64,000 bases of DNA from Opitutaceae bacterium (GCA_028284235.1 JANQSC010000029.1:108371-172370); one strand, 5' to 3'; shown: positions 18,681 to 27,494, numbered from the stretch's first letter. Notes: generated from the letters alone by a model not told the origin. Numbers and translations are program-made.

Positions 18681-19904
18681 TCAATCAATCACCGTCCGAA
18701 CAATACGAAAACCAACACTGTCGCTTGTTAGACTAGGCGTCAGCTTGCTCCGATAAGCCGACCGGCACTGAGCCGCCAAAGACGAGAACGCCCCGCCACG
18801 CGCTACGCGAAGCTCGCCACTGCTCGGACCCGTCGGGTCGATCATCTCGGGCGCCGCGTAAGGTCCATACCAGTCCCAGCACCACTCCACGACATTTCCG
18901 TGCATATCGCGTAAACCGAAGTCGTTCTCCGCTTTCGAAGGATCGCCTACCGCGCGCGTGTCATTTCCGCTATTCCCTTGGTACCAACCGGCCTGATCCA
19001 AATTCGGGTCGAGCGGAACGCTGTCCGGTTCCTGAATTGGCCCTGTGTAGAAGGCTTCCGGCGAACCTGCGCGACAGGCGTACTCCCATTCCGACTCCGT
19101 CGGGAGACGGTAGCCGCTCGCCTCGAAATCACATTTTGGATTGGCTTCGCCCTCGCGGTAAATCGCGCCGTTGATCGTGTAGCAAGGGACTAGCCGATCA
19201 CGCTCGCTCTTGGCGTTCAGCCATTTAATCACGTCAAACCAGGAGACAAGAGTCAACGGATGCGTACTCGGATTGGGCTGCCCTCCCGGATCTGGGCCGC
19301 CACTCTGTCCCACCGGCAAATCTTCGTATCCATTTTCCAATCCCCAATTCCTCACCGCCGTCCACTCCGCGAACGAGACCTCGGTTTGGCCTATAAAAAA
19401 GCCGCGGGTCAAAATCGCCTGGTGCAATGTCTCGTCGCTTGGATCAATCGGTTCGGACGACGTCCGAACAATCACTCTCTCCGACTCGGGCGAACCCATG
19501 CCGAACGAACTTGCAGGAATATAGGAGAATCCGCTCGGCGGAACGGGCGGTTCGCCCGGAATTCCATCATCGATCCTCACGCGTACGCGAACAGACGGAT
19601 ACAGAGTGTTTGGCAGCTCCGATCCCGCGTCCCAGATCATCCGCTTGTTGAATCCCTGCGAAACACTGTCTCCCACATCGCCCGTGACAAAACTCGACTC
19701 GACCCAGTATTCCCCATTGAGGGTGTACTCCATCGTTACCATCGTCGGCACACTATCCGAATTGCCCAAATCGTATATGATCAAAACCTTCGACTCCCCT
19801 TCAATTTGACTCGCCTCCACATCCGCAATCTCGATCACGCTGTAAACACAACTCGAATACAACCCAATAAGAGCGAAAGACAAAATAGCGCGAGCAACCA
19901 TCAT
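18681..19904 (-). CDS. Secreted SUMF1/FGE-fold protein lacking the first catalytic Cys
   Basis: 407 aa (start M1 or M2). N-terminal secretion signal ending near CVYS. Residues ~25-125 form a beta-rich domain that ends before 'GIPGEPPVPPSGFSYIPASSFGMGS', the start of an SUMF1 (formylglycine-generating-enzyme-like) domain. SUMF1 hallmarks: 'QTEVSFAEWTAV', 'YRLPTESEWEYACRAG', 'MHGNVVEWCWDW', 'RVARGGAF' and 'GFRIVRT'. In true FGE the last region carries two copper-binding Cys; here it reads GGAFSSLAAQC, so only the second is present. I therefore do not call it a sulfatase maturase; many such proteins are structural or binding proteins. It forms a two-gene unit with the upstream EF-hand protein (11 bp gap). 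Confidence 0.85.
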   Translation of the reverse strand: MMVARAILSFALIGLYSSCVYSVIEIADVEASQIEGESKVLIIYDLGNSDSVPTMVTMEYTLNGEYWVESSFVTGDVGDSVSQGFNKRMIWDAGSELPNTLYPSVRVRVRIDDGIPGEPPVPPSGFSYIPASSFGMGSPESERVIVRTSSEPIDPSDETLHQAILTRGFFIGQTEVSFAEWTAVRNWGLENGYEDLPVGQSGGPDPGGQPNPSTHPLTLVSWFDVIKWLNAKSERDRLVPCYTINGAIYREGEANPKCDFEASGYRLPTESEWEYACRAGSPEAFYTGPIQEPDSVPLDPNLDQAGWYQGNSGNDTRAVGDPSKAENDFGLRDMHGNVVEWCWDWYGPYAAPEMIDPTGPSSGELRVARGGAFSSLAAQCRSAYRSKLTPSLTSDSVGFRIVRTVID

Positions 19905-19915
19905 TAAATCGGAAA

Positions 19916-20434
19916 CTACTGGAAGGACGGATCCCGCTCTAAGAGCCTGACTCGAAAATAAGCGGGCGTCGCGTCCGGCTCCAGTCCGACTCGCCCGGTC
20001 GCGCCGGTTTCCTCGAACGACCCCGTCGCTCGAACCGTCCAGTTCACTAACTCAGAACTGCCCTCGATTTCGAAACGAACGCCCTCCTTGATCGGAAATA
20101 TTTCAACCGCAGGCGATTCGCCTCCGGTGACAATCACCCAGAAATCCTGAACACCGCTAGCAGGATCCAGCCCCGCTCGATACTCAAAGAGATTGACCCT
20201 TCCATCGGAATCCGCATCGGAGTCTTCCGACACCAAATCCAGGTCAAACAGCGCTTCCAACTCGAAGTACTCGGAAAGCCAAACCACGTAGTCTACAGAC
20301 GCCGTATCGACAATCGACGGACGGCCATCCAAGTTCAGACCAAACGGCTCCGATTCGCTCACAGACTGCGCCGCGTAGGCGATCGCGCCTTCAAGCGCAA
20401 ACAGAATCAAATTGATGACGACTACGAGCTTCAT
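19916..20434 (-). CDS. Secreted protein with a calcium-loop segment, partner of the SUMF1 gene
   Basis: 172 aa from the ATG at 20434; the frame is open 30 codons further but that portion has no signal features. MKLVVVINLILFALEGAIAYA is a signal peptide. Near residue 70 is a thrombospondin-3/dockerin-like loop, DSDADSDGRVNLFEYRAGLDP, typical of Ca2+-binding 'D-x-D-x-D-G...E' repeats in secreted Verrucomicrobia/Planctomycetes proteins. The C-terminal half resembles short beta domains ('EGSSELVNWTVRATGSF', 'ATPAYFRVRL') often found in that context. No enzymatic motif. Lies 11 bp upstream of the SUMF1 gene, so the two are likely co-transcribed and may form one extracellular complex (inference). 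Confidence 0.6.
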   Translation of the reverse strand: MKLVVVINLILFALEGAIAYAAQSVSESEPFGLNLDGRPSIVDTASVDYVVWLSEYFELEALFDLDLVSEDSDADSDGRVNLFEYRAGLDPASGVQDFWVIVTGGESPAVEIFPIKEGVRFEIEGSSELVNWTVRATGSFEETGATGRVGLEPDATPAYFRVRLLERDPSFQ

Positions 20435-20574
20435 CCCCGGGGTAATGGAAGTTCGACGCGGATAACGCGCGCCTTCCGAAATCAATCCGCATTGAAGGAT
20501 CCAAACCACCCTTGGCAAGGGCATTCAAACCGCCCCTTAAAAGTCAACTGTTGATCAATCCTAGCTCTACCCAT

Positions 20575-20595
20575 TTGGTATGGTTTGCGTACCAA
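20575..20595. promoter_or_regulatory. Operator for the GntR/LacI-type regulator (site 1)
   Basis: 21-bp inverted repeat TTGGTA-N9-TACCAA upstream of the sulfatase/sialidase operon. It matches 16 of 21 positions with the site at 27335, next to the regulator gene. Confidence 0.7.
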
Positions 20596-20605
20596 TGAAT
20601 CACGG

Positions 20606-20633
20606 TTGTCAACAAGGCGACTCCGGCTATGTT
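20606..20633 (+). promoter_or_regulatory. Promoter of the sulfatase/sialidase operon
   Basis: -35 TTGTCA (20606-20611), 16-base spacer, -10 TATGTT (20628-20633). Spacing and distance to the operator (31 bp) are identical to the promoter at 27366. It supports a start codon downstream, at 20676. Confidence 0.5.
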
Positions 20634-20675
20634 TACTCCATCCCTGGATCTTCCCAGCGTCCCCACCGAACCCTG

Positions 20676-22169
20676 ATGTTCCCCCAGTCTTCAACACGCA
20701 ATACTCCGGTCCACTCTCGAACGCCGCGCACCCGCGACTCGCTCACGGCCGCAATCCGCCTGAAACGCGCTTTCACTCTTCACCTTTCACTCTTCACTCT
20801 TCAAGCGGCGCTCGTCGCCGCTCCCCCGCCCAACGTCCTGATGATCGTCGTAGACGACATGAACGACTGGATATCGCTCTTGGATTCCGAGGCTCCAATC
20901 GAGACTCCCAATCTCGAACGACTCGCCAGCCAGGGTATGTTGTTCACCCGGGCCTATTGCGCCTCGCCCGCCTGCAATCCATCACGCGCCGCCACTCTCA
21001 GCGGTTTACGACCCACCACCACGGGAGTGTACGGGAACAGAAGCGACTGGCGGGAAGCGATGCCCGATCGAAAGACAATCATGGAACGGTATCGCGATGA
21101 GGGATACAGCGTTAAAGGAGCGGGGAAAATCTTCCATCACCACTTAGATGGAGCCTTTCACGACTCGCGCTCCTTCGACGCATTTCGTCCGATGGATCCG
21201 CAAAATATGCCTCCCGAAAAACTCAACGGAGCGCCCGAATACGGCTCGAAAAACACTGACTGGGGAGCCTGGCCAGCGAGCGAAAACGACACCATCGACC
21301 ATCGGACCGTGGACTACTGTATCGACGTTCTAGAAAACTCGACTTCAGAAAAACCGCTGTTCCTTGCCTGCGGAATCTTCAAACCCCACTCGCCCTTTTT
21401 CGCCCCGCCCAAATACCACGAGCAAACCGAAGGAACTCCGCAACCTATTCGCCTCGGCAACGACTGGGACGACCTTCCCAGCGGCGCGAACGCGCTACTG
21501 AAGTCGAAAAAATGGTTTTGGACAGGCATGCAGGCCCTCGAAGGAAAAAGACCCGGTTCGTACGCCCACTTCATCGAATCTTACGCGGCCTGTATCCGTT
21601 TTGCCGATGCTCAAATTGGAAGATTGCTCGACGCGCTCGAATCGAGTCCGCGCCACTCCAATACGATCGTCGTCCTCTGGTCGGACCACGGTTTCCATCT
21701 GGGAGAAAAAGACCACATCGAAAAATTCGCCCTGTGGGAAAAATCGAATCGAATTCCGTTTATCGTCGTCGCGCCTGGAATCGCCGCTCCCGGCAGTGTT
21801 TGCGACACTCCCATTGATATGACCGCGCTCTATCCCACTCTCCTGGAGCTCAGTGGACACGAACCTGATTCGCTCTGCGACGGCGTCAGCATCGTTCCCC
21901 TGCTGCGTGATCCCGATGCGAATTGGACGCGCCCCGCTCTTATGACCTACGGACGGGGCAATCACGCGGTGCGCAGTCAACACTGGCGCTACATCTCCTA
22001 CGCCGACGGTACCGAAGAACTATACGACCACCGAAACGACCCAAACGAGTGGACCAATCTTACCGAGCAGTCCCAGTACGCGAAGATTATCGCCTTCCAC
22101 CGTCAATGGCTGCCTCGACAAGAAGCGGCGCTGGTACCCGATTTGAAAGTGAACCACACCAGAAACTAG
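20676..22169 (+). CDS. Secreted sulfatase, iduronate-2-sulfatase-like
   Basis: 497 aa from the ATG at 20676, chosen because the earlier in-frame ATGs lie inside the operator/promoter. A long basic N-region precedes the hydrophobic signal LHLSLFTLQAALVAA. Sulfatase blocks: NVLMIVVDDMNDWISLL (the DDMNDW form is typical of iduronate-2-sulfatase relatives), nucleophile motif CNPSR (Cys100; canonical), 'GAGKIFHHH', 'GIFKPHSPFFAPPKY' and 'VLWSDHGFHLGEKDH'. The C-terminal 'YDHRNDPNEWTNL' tail is also characteristic. First gene of a four-gene operon (next start 9 bp after the stop) under the shared operator; acts on sulfated glycans outside the cytoplasm. Confidence 0.92.
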   Translation: MFPQSSTRNTPVHSRTPRTRDSLTAAIRLKRAFTLHLSLFTLQAALVAAPPPNVLMIVVDDMNDWISLLDSEAPIETPNLERLASQGMLFTRAYCASPACNPSRAATLSGLRPTTTGVYGNRSDWREAMPDRKTIMERYRDEGYSVKGAGKIFHHHLDGAFHDSRSFDAFRPMDPQNMPPEKLNGAPEYGSKNTDWGAWPASENDTIDHRTVDYCIDVLENSTSEKPLFLACGIFKPHSPFFAPPKYHEQTEGTPQPIRLGNDWDDLPSGANALLKSKKWFWTGMQALEGKRPGSYAHFIESYAACIRFADAQIGRLLDALESSPRHSNTIVVLWSDHGFHLGEKDHIEKFALWEKSNRIPFIVVAPGIAAPGSVCDTPIDMTALYPTLLELSGHEPDSLCDGVSIVPLLRDPDANWTRPALMTYGRGNHAVRSQHWRYISYADGTEELYDHRNDPNEWTNLTEQSQYAKIIAFHRQWLPRQEAALVPDLKVNHTRN

Positions 22170-22178
22170 AATCTGACC

Positions 22179-23645
22179 ATGACCCGACATTCGCTACTCT
22201 TCCTATTGCTATCGCTCATCGGAACGATAGGCAGCGCATCCGGGCAAAACGATAGCAGACCGAACATTCTGCTCATCGTATCCGAAGACAATGGACAAGA
22301 ACTGGGCTGCTACGGCGACCCTTATGTCAAAACCCCCGTTCTCGATCAACTCGCTTCGGAAGGCGTCCTATTTAAGAACGCCTACGTCGCTCAAGCGGGT
22401 TGCAGCCAATCCAGAGCGTCCTTTCTCACGGGTCTTTACCCGCATCAAAACGGGCAAATCGGATTGGCGACCTGGAAGTTCCGTATGTACGACGAAAATA
22501 CGCCGAACATTGTAAGGAGCCTCAAAGAAGCCGGCTACCGAACGGGAATCATCGGAAAACTCCATGTGAACCCAAAGTCCGCATTCCCCTTCGACTTCGA
22601 AGCGAATCCCAAATCGAATTTCGATCGAAAGAACATGGAGTCCTACGCTAGAGAGGCGAAAGCGTTCATGATGGCTGGAGACGCTCCCTTCTTTCTCAGC
22701 GTCAACTACCCCGACGCCCATCGGCCGTTCACAACGCAAGTGGACGGGCTTCCCGAAAGTCCACTCACAGGGGCAGATGTCACAGCGCTTCCCTATTTCG
22801 GCATAGACAACGAAGAGCTCAGTCAGCAAACCGCCGACTACTACAATTGTATGAATCGGCTCGATACATACATTGGCGATCTCCTGAAAGCGCTCAAAAC
22901 CGCCGGCAAAACCGAAAACACGATCATCGCCTACATCGGCGATCATGGAGCGGATATGCTGCGCGGCAAGCGGACTTCATACGAAGGCGGAACGCGCGTG
23001 CCCTTTATCGTGAAAGGGGCCGGCAACTGGGAATCGAACCTCGTGTCCCAAGAGCTCGTCTCCCTCGTCGATCTCGCTCCCACTCTTCTGGAGTCCGCCG
23101 GAGCTACACCCATTCCCAACTTGCCGGGACGGTCACTCGCCCCGTTACTAGAAGGACGATCGATCCCATGGAGAGAGTATCTGTTCACCGAGTTCAACAT
23201 CCACTCCGCGCACAACTACTACCCACAGCGAACCGTTCAAGACAAGCGATTCAAACTCATTCGCAACCTGATGCCTGGAGAAGTAAATCCTGGATACGAT
23301 TTCACCAACACACGGTTTTTCGACAATCTCTCGGAGACCATCGAAGCTGCCGAGGAACCCATTCGCAGCGCCTACTTGAACATGGAGCGACCCGTCGAAT
23401 ACGAGCTCTACGATTTAAGATCGGATCCCTACGAATTCAACAATCTCGCTCACGATCCCTCCTACGCTGAACCACTCGCCCGACTAGCGAACGAATTGCA
23501 ACAATGGCGCGAGGCAACCAACGACCCCATGCTGAACCCCAAAAACGTAACCCGCCTCAAAGCGGAAATAGACGCCTGCTTTGAAAACGGCCAACCTGTC
23601 AAAGACCGCCTCACCCTAAACTATACCGAGTACTTCTTCGAATGA
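22179..23645 (+). CDS. Secreted sulfatase, heparan N-sulfatase (sulfamidase)-like, CSQSR motif
   Basis: 488 aa with a signal peptide (GSASGQN junction near residue 21). Blocks: PNILLIVSEDNGQELGCYGD (the SEDNG...GCYG form seen in N-sulfoglucosamine sulfohydrolase relatives), 'GIIGKLHVNP', 'FFLSVNYPDAHRPF', 'YIGDHGADMLRGK' and 'SYEGGTRVPFIV'. The nucleophile motif is G-C75-S-Q-S-R, with Gln replacing the Pro of C-x-P-x-R; whether it is converted to formylglycine is uncertain. Sulfamidases remove N-sulfate from glucosamine. The next start overlaps this stop (ATGA), so the sialidase is translationally coupled. Good fold call, moderate subfamily call. Confidence 0.88.
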   Translation: MTRHSLLFLLLSLIGTIGSASGQNDSRPNILLIVSEDNGQELGCYGDPYVKTPVLDQLASEGVLFKNAYVAQAGCSQSRASFLTGLYPHQNGQIGLATWKFRMYDENTPNIVRSLKEAGYRTGIIGKLHVNPKSAFPFDFEANPKSNFDRKNMESYAREAKAFMMAGDAPFFLSVNYPDAHRPFTTQVDGLPESPLTGADVTALPYFGIDNEELSQQTADYYNCMNRLDTYIGDLLKALKTAGKTENTIIAYIGDHGADMLRGKRTSYEGGTRVPFIVKGAGNWESNLVSQELVSLVDLAPTLLESAGATPIPNLPGRSLAPLLEGRSIPWREYLFTEFNIHSAHNYYPQRTVQDKRFKLIRNLMPGEVNPGYDFTNTRFFDNLSETIEAAEEPIRSAYLNMERPVEYELYDLRSDPYEFNNLAHDPSYAEPLARLANELQQWREATNDPMLNPKNVTRLKAEIDACFENGQPVKDRLTLNYTEYFFE

Positions 23646-24766
23646 AACTGCCAATCTTTCTCACTATCGCCATCACAGCATTCGTTTTCACCGGCTGTGT
23701 GAAAAATGAATCCCAAGAAGCTATTCTATTTACGTCCGGCGAAGAAGGCTACTCCAACTACCGTATCCCCTCGATCATTACCGCTCAAGACGGTACCTTA
23801 CTTGCGTTTTGCGAAGCCCGCAAAATCAATCGAAGCGACAGTGGCGACATCGATCTCGTTCTGAAACGCTCGGAAGACAACGGCAAAACCTGGTCGCCCT
23901 TGACCGTCGTTTGGGACGCAGGCGATGACACCGCCGGCAATCCTTGTCCCGTCGTCGACGAGCGCACCGGTCGCATCGTCATGCTCATGTGCTGGAATCT
24001 TGGATCCGATCACGGACGCGATCTCCACGCCGGAACGGGCAAAGACACCCGGCGCGTCTACCAAACCCACTCCGACGATCATGGCCAAACGTGGGCGCAA
24101 CCACGAGAAATCACATCGGCCGTCAAAGATCCTTCGTGGTGGTGGTACGCAACCGGACCGGGCGTGGGTATCCAAATCAAAAACGGGCCACATAAAAATC
24201 GGCTCGTCATACCCTCCAACTACACAACCCAAGGCCACTACGGAGCCCACACCCTCTACAGCGACGACGGTGGCGAATCCTGGAGTATTAGCGATTGGAT
24301 ACAACCGACCGTGAACGAAAGCCAAGTCGTCGAACTCTCGGACGGGCGACTCATGATGAATATGCGCACCCAAGGCGTCAAAGAAACCAAGCGACCCTAC
24401 TCAGGCTACCGCTCCATCGCCTTCAGCGACGACGGCGGCCAAACCTGGAGCGACCCCGTGGCCGATGACGAGCTCGGCGATCCCGTATGCCAAGCAAGCC
24501 TCATTCGATACGACGACAAACATCTCCTGTTCTCAAACCCAAGCCCGCCGATCAGTCTCGAACGCGGACCGCGCGAACGCATGACCATTCGCCTCAGCCG
24601 CGACAACGGTCAAAACTGGCCCGCCGAATACGTCGTCTACGAAGGCCCTTCCGCCTACTCCTCATTAACGAAAACTACCGACAACCGAGTCGGAATCCTG
24701 TACGAGAAAAATAAGGACATCGCCTTCGCCCGAATCCCGTTCAGCCACCTCGCGCAGCCAAAATGA
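23642..24766 (+). CDS. Exo-alpha-sialidase (GH33-type) lipoprotein
   Basis: 374 aa. Lipobox FTGC at residues ~16-19 indicates a lipid-anchored, outer-facing enzyme. The sialidase six-bladed propeller is clear: YRIPS near residue 44 (Arg of the sialate-carboxylate triad), 'LAFCEARK', and Asp-box repeats SEDNGKTW, SDDHGQTW, SDDGGESW, SDDGGQTW and SRDNGQNW. 'DDTAGNPCPVVDE' and the late 'YSSLTKTTDNRVGILYE' block (Tyr/Glu nucleophile pair region) are family features. Releases terminal sialic acids. It sits between two sulfatases with 4-bp overlaps on both sides, so sialylated and sulfated chains are probably attacked together. Confidence 0.93.
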   Translation: MKLPIFLTIAITAFVFTGCVKNESQEAILFTSGEEGYSNYRIPSIITAQDGTLLAFCEARKINRSDSGDIDLVLKRSEDNGKTWSPLTVVWDAGDDTAGNPCPVVDERTGRIVMLMCWNLGSDHGRDLHAGTGKDTRRVYQTHSDDHGQTWAQPREITSAVKDPSWWWYATGPGVGIQIKNGPHKNRLVIPSNYTTQGHYGAHTLYSDDGGESWSISDWIQPTVNESQVVELSDGRLMMNMRTQGVKETKRPYSGYRSIAFSDDGGQTWSDPVADDELGDPVCQASLIRYDDKHLLFSNPSPPISLERGPRERMTIRLSRDNGQNWPAEYVVYEGPSAYSSLTKTTDNRVGILYEKNKDIAFARIPFSHLAQPK

Positions 24767-26214
24767 GAGCCGTCCTCTACCTACTTTTTCTCACCTCACT
24801 CCTCACTCCTCACTCCTTGGTCGCGACCGAGTCGCGACCAAACGTGCTTTTCATATCCGTCGACGACATGAACGACTGGGTGGGCTGCCTCGGGTCGGAC
24901 CGCGTCCCTACGCCCAATATCGACGCTTTAGCAGAGCGCGGACTCCTCTTCACCAACGCCCACGCGCCCAGCCCGAAATGCGCCCCGAGCCGGGCCGCCA
25001 TCCTTATCGGCAAACGAGCCTCCACTACCGGATTGTATAGCAATGGCCACTGGTGGCGTCCCGCGTATCCAGATTTGGTGACACTGCCCCAGTACTTTCG
25101 CAACCACGGATACACCGCCGCCGGTGGCGGGAAAGTCCATCACCACACCGACGGGTTCAATCCACCCGACCAATGGGACGAGTATTTCGACCTGGTCCAG
25201 GACAAGGATTTGATCGTCGACTACTTTAAACAACGCGGCAAAGACCGGCGGTTTCTCACCGACATGCCGCGTCACCCCAACGACTCGCTCGACTGGGGCC
25301 CGATGGACGTGCCCGACGACGCGATGGGCGACGCCCAAACAGTCAAATGGGCCACCGAATTCCTCGCCCGCGATCACAACAAACCCTTCTTCCTCGCCGT
25401 CGGCCTCTTCCAGCCTCACCTCCCATTCTACGCGCCGCAGCGCTACTTCGACGCCTTGCCCATCGATCAAGTTGAACTCCCGATCAACAAGCCCAGCGAC
25501 TTGGACGACATTCCTCCCGGAGGCTTAGAAATGGCCGCCAACCGGCGCAACGACCTCCGCATGATCGAAGAGTACGGCCAGCTCGAGCACTGCGTCCAAT
25601 CTTATCTCGCCAGTATCGCCCACGCGGATACGATGCTTGGAGAGATTATGGTCGCATTCGATAAAAGCGCCTACCGAGACAACACCATCGTCGTATTCTG
25701 GTCGGACCACGGATACGCGTTTGGCGAGAAAGACCATTACGCGAAGGATACACTCTGGGAGCGATCCACTCACGTGCCCTTCATTATGGTCGTGCCGGAA
25801 GTCACCCAACCCGGCTCGCGAACGGACAATCCCGTAGATCTCACTTGTCTCTACCCGACGCTCACCAATCTCTGCGGATTGCCCGTTCCCGACGACCTAG
25901 ACGGAGTCGACGTCGGACCCTTGCTTCGCAACCCCGACATGCCGTGGTATCACCCCGCCATTATCGATTTTCTGAAGGGCAATACTGCTATCCGCACCAA
26001 AGACTGGCGCTACATCCAATACGACGAGGGAAGAAAAGGCGAAGAACTCTACGACCTAATAAACGATCCCAACGAATGGACCAACCTGATCGAAACTCAC
26101 AGCGAACTCACTGTCCCATTTAAAGAATGGCTGCCCAGCTCCTATCCTGAGGAAACGCCGACCAAACGGGCCTACCGATTCGATTCGGATCAGTACACAT
26201 GGGAAAAGCTATGA
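24763..26214 (+). CDS. Secreted sulfatase, iduronate-2-sulfatase-like
   Basis: 483 aa, starting at an ATG that overlaps the sialidase stop. Signal peptide MRAVLYLLFLTSLLTPHSLVA. Blocks: NVLFISVDDMNDWVGCLG, canonical nucleophile motif CAPSR (Cys73), 'GGGKVHHHTDGF', 'LAVGLFQPHLPFYAPQRYF' and 'FWSDHGYAFGEKDHYAK', ending 'YDLINDPNEWTNLIE'. It is closely related in layout to the first sulfatase of the operon (20676), suggesting duplication followed by divergence. Its last bases overlap the convergent regulator gene by 6 bp. Extracellular sulfated-glycan degradation; exact linkage not assignable. Confidence 0.92.
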   Translation: MRAVLYLLFLTSLLTPHSLVATESRPNVLFISVDDMNDWVGCLGSDRVPTPNIDALAERGLLFTNAHAPSPKCAPSRAAILIGKRASTTGLYSNGHWWRPAYPDLVTLPQYFRNHGYTAAGGGKVHHHTDGFNPPDQWDEYFDLVQDKDLIVDYFKQRGKDRRFLTDMPRHPNDSLDWGPMDVPDDAMGDAQTVKWATEFLARDHNKPFFLAVGLFQPHLPFYAPQRYFDALPIDQVELPINKPSDLDDIPPGGLEMAANRRNDLRMIEEYGQLEHCVQSYLASIAHADTMLGEIMVAFDKSAYRDNTIVVFWSDHGYAFGEKDHYAKDTLWERSTHVPFIMVVPEVTQPGSRTDNPVDLTCLYPTLTNLCGLPVPDDLDGVDVGPLLRNPDMPWYHPAIIDFLKGNTAIRTKDWRYIQYDEGRKGEELYDLINDPNEWTNLIETHSELTVPFKEWLPSSYPEETPTKRAYRFDSDQYTWEKL

Positions 26215-27315
26215 TGTCTTTAATTCGTCAATACGAGCGACCGACTCCCCTTCTACGAAATCCGGCAGGACGAAATCCGCTCGCTTCGTAATCACCTCCC
26301 GTTTCACGATCTTCATCGTGGCGCCGTACAATCGTTTCGCGAAGAGCGCGGGATCGGCCGCGTAGCGACTCGGATTGGGCCGATAGTAATTCAAAAAATG
26401 GTCGTTCTCCCTGCATATGATCGATACATCCTCCGGAATCCGAACACCTCGGCTCTGAAGATGAGACATCACCGCAACGCACTTGAACGAGCTTCCAACG
26501 AAAATCCCCGTAGGAGGGACGCTCCATTTCATCAATCGATCCACAGTTGAAAGGCAGTTTTCGAGCGACGCTCCAATATCGATCGCCGAAACGTCGAGCG
26601 GCCCACCCGAATAGCGCTCCAAACCGCGCTCGATCGCGTTCACGCAAATACGTCCCCCGCCCGTTCGACCATCGTCATGCAAATAGACCACCTTTCGATG
26701 TCCCTTGCCGTAAAAGTGCCCCAATGCGTGGGCGCACAGAGCCCGATTGTCGATATCGACGAACGGGAGATCGATCGCCCGGGCCGGTGTTCCCGCGACG
26801 ACGCAAGGGACGCGGTTCTCGTGAAACCAGCGCTGCACCGGCTTGGTCGCCAAATGCAAAATCCAACAATCGCGCGGCGATTGCCGCTGCAATGCTTCCA
26901 ATCGCTCTTCCACCTTCCCCTCGAAGTGGCGACGCCCTTCGTAGACGTGAAACGGAATCTCGTTCCTCAAAAGCAAATCCCGCAACTTACTGATCCACAA
27001 CGCGTAGTGCGGTCGCACGTTGCTCAATCGGTCCGGCGTCACAATCCCAACCGACACCCCGCTGCTGTTCCGCTTGGCAATGCCGCTCACTAGAATCCGG
27101 GTGCCTTTTTGAGGAACCGGCTCCGTCACCCCTTCCCGAGCAAGCTCCTTGAGCGCCGCCCGCAAGGTAAATCGACTCACCTGCAACTCCTCGCACAACG
27201 CCCGCTCCGACGGGAGCCACTCCCTCCAGCGTCCACTCCGGACACCAGCTCGTATATACGCGCCCGCCTGGCTGGCCAAGGATACGCGATGCGGAATCTC
27301 AAATTCGGAGCTCAT
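26209..27315 (-). CDS. GntR-type transcriptional regulator with LacI-like sugar-sensing domain
   Basis: 368 aa. Residues ~10-75 are a GntR winged helix ('RWREWLPSERALCEELQVSRFTLRAALKELAREGV', with positions quoted in two parts in the family sense). Residues ~90-365 are a periplasmic-binding-protein/LacI-type ligand domain ('VSVGIVTPDRLSN', 'GKGHRKVVYLHDDG', 'PEDVSIICREND'). This combination is the AraR/GntR-LacI hybrid design, in which a sugar releases the repressor. It faces the mutarotase-transporter gene, and a 21-bp palindrome lies between them; a sister palindrome precedes the sulfatase/sialidase operon. It most likely controls both in response to a sialic acid or other glycan product (inference). 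Confidence 0.88.
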   Translation of the reverse strand: MSSEFEIPHRVSLASQAGAYIRAGVRSGRWREWLPSERALCEELQVSRFTLRAALKELAREGVTEPVPQKGTRILVSGIAKRNSSGVSVGIVTPDRLSNVRPHYALWISKLRDLLLRNEIPFHVYEGRRHFEGKVEERLEALQRQSPRDCWILHLATKPVQRWFHENRVPCVVAGTPARAIDLPFVDIDNRALCAHALGHFYGKGHRKVVYLHDDGRTGGGRICVNAIERGLERYSGGPLDVSAIDIGASLENCLSTVDRLMKWSVPPTGIFVGSSFKCVAVMSHLQSRGVRIPEDVSIICRENDHFLNYYRPNPSRYAADPALFAKRLYGATMKIVKREVITKRADFVLPDFVEGESVARIDELKTS

Positions 27316-27334
27316 GGAAGTCGGTCACGCCAAA

Positions 27335-27355
27335 CTGGTACGTTATACATACCAA
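27335..27355. promoter_or_regulatory. Operator for the GntR/LacI-type regulator (site 2)
   Basis: Inverted repeat CTGGTA-N9-TACCAA between the regulator gene (minus) and the mutarotase-symporter gene (plus). On the minus strand a TTGACA box at 27372-27367 points toward this site, so the regulator's own promoter probably overlaps it (autoregulation). Confidence 0.72.
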
Positions 27356-27365
27356 ACGATCGCAA

Positions 27366-27393
27366 TTGTCAATCGATCGGCAGTTCCTAAATT
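27366..27393 (+). promoter_or_regulatory. Promoter of the mutarotase-symporter gene
   Basis: -35 TTGTCA (27366-27371), 16-base spacer, -10 TAAATT (27388-27393). Geometry is identical to the promoter at 20606 relative to its operator. Confidence 0.5.
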
Positions 27394-27494
27394 ACCACTA
27401 TCCCCATCCGCTCGACGCACTCCTCGAACCCCTTGAACTCTTTCTGCAAACTGCAACTTTCATGCAACTCCCGTTTTGATTCGGATCGTTCGTA

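Noticed and set aside
18681..19904. Formylglycine-generating enzyme for the nearby sulfatases
   Set aside because: The first catalytic Cys is missing (GGAFSSLAAQC), so only an SUMF1-fold call is supported.
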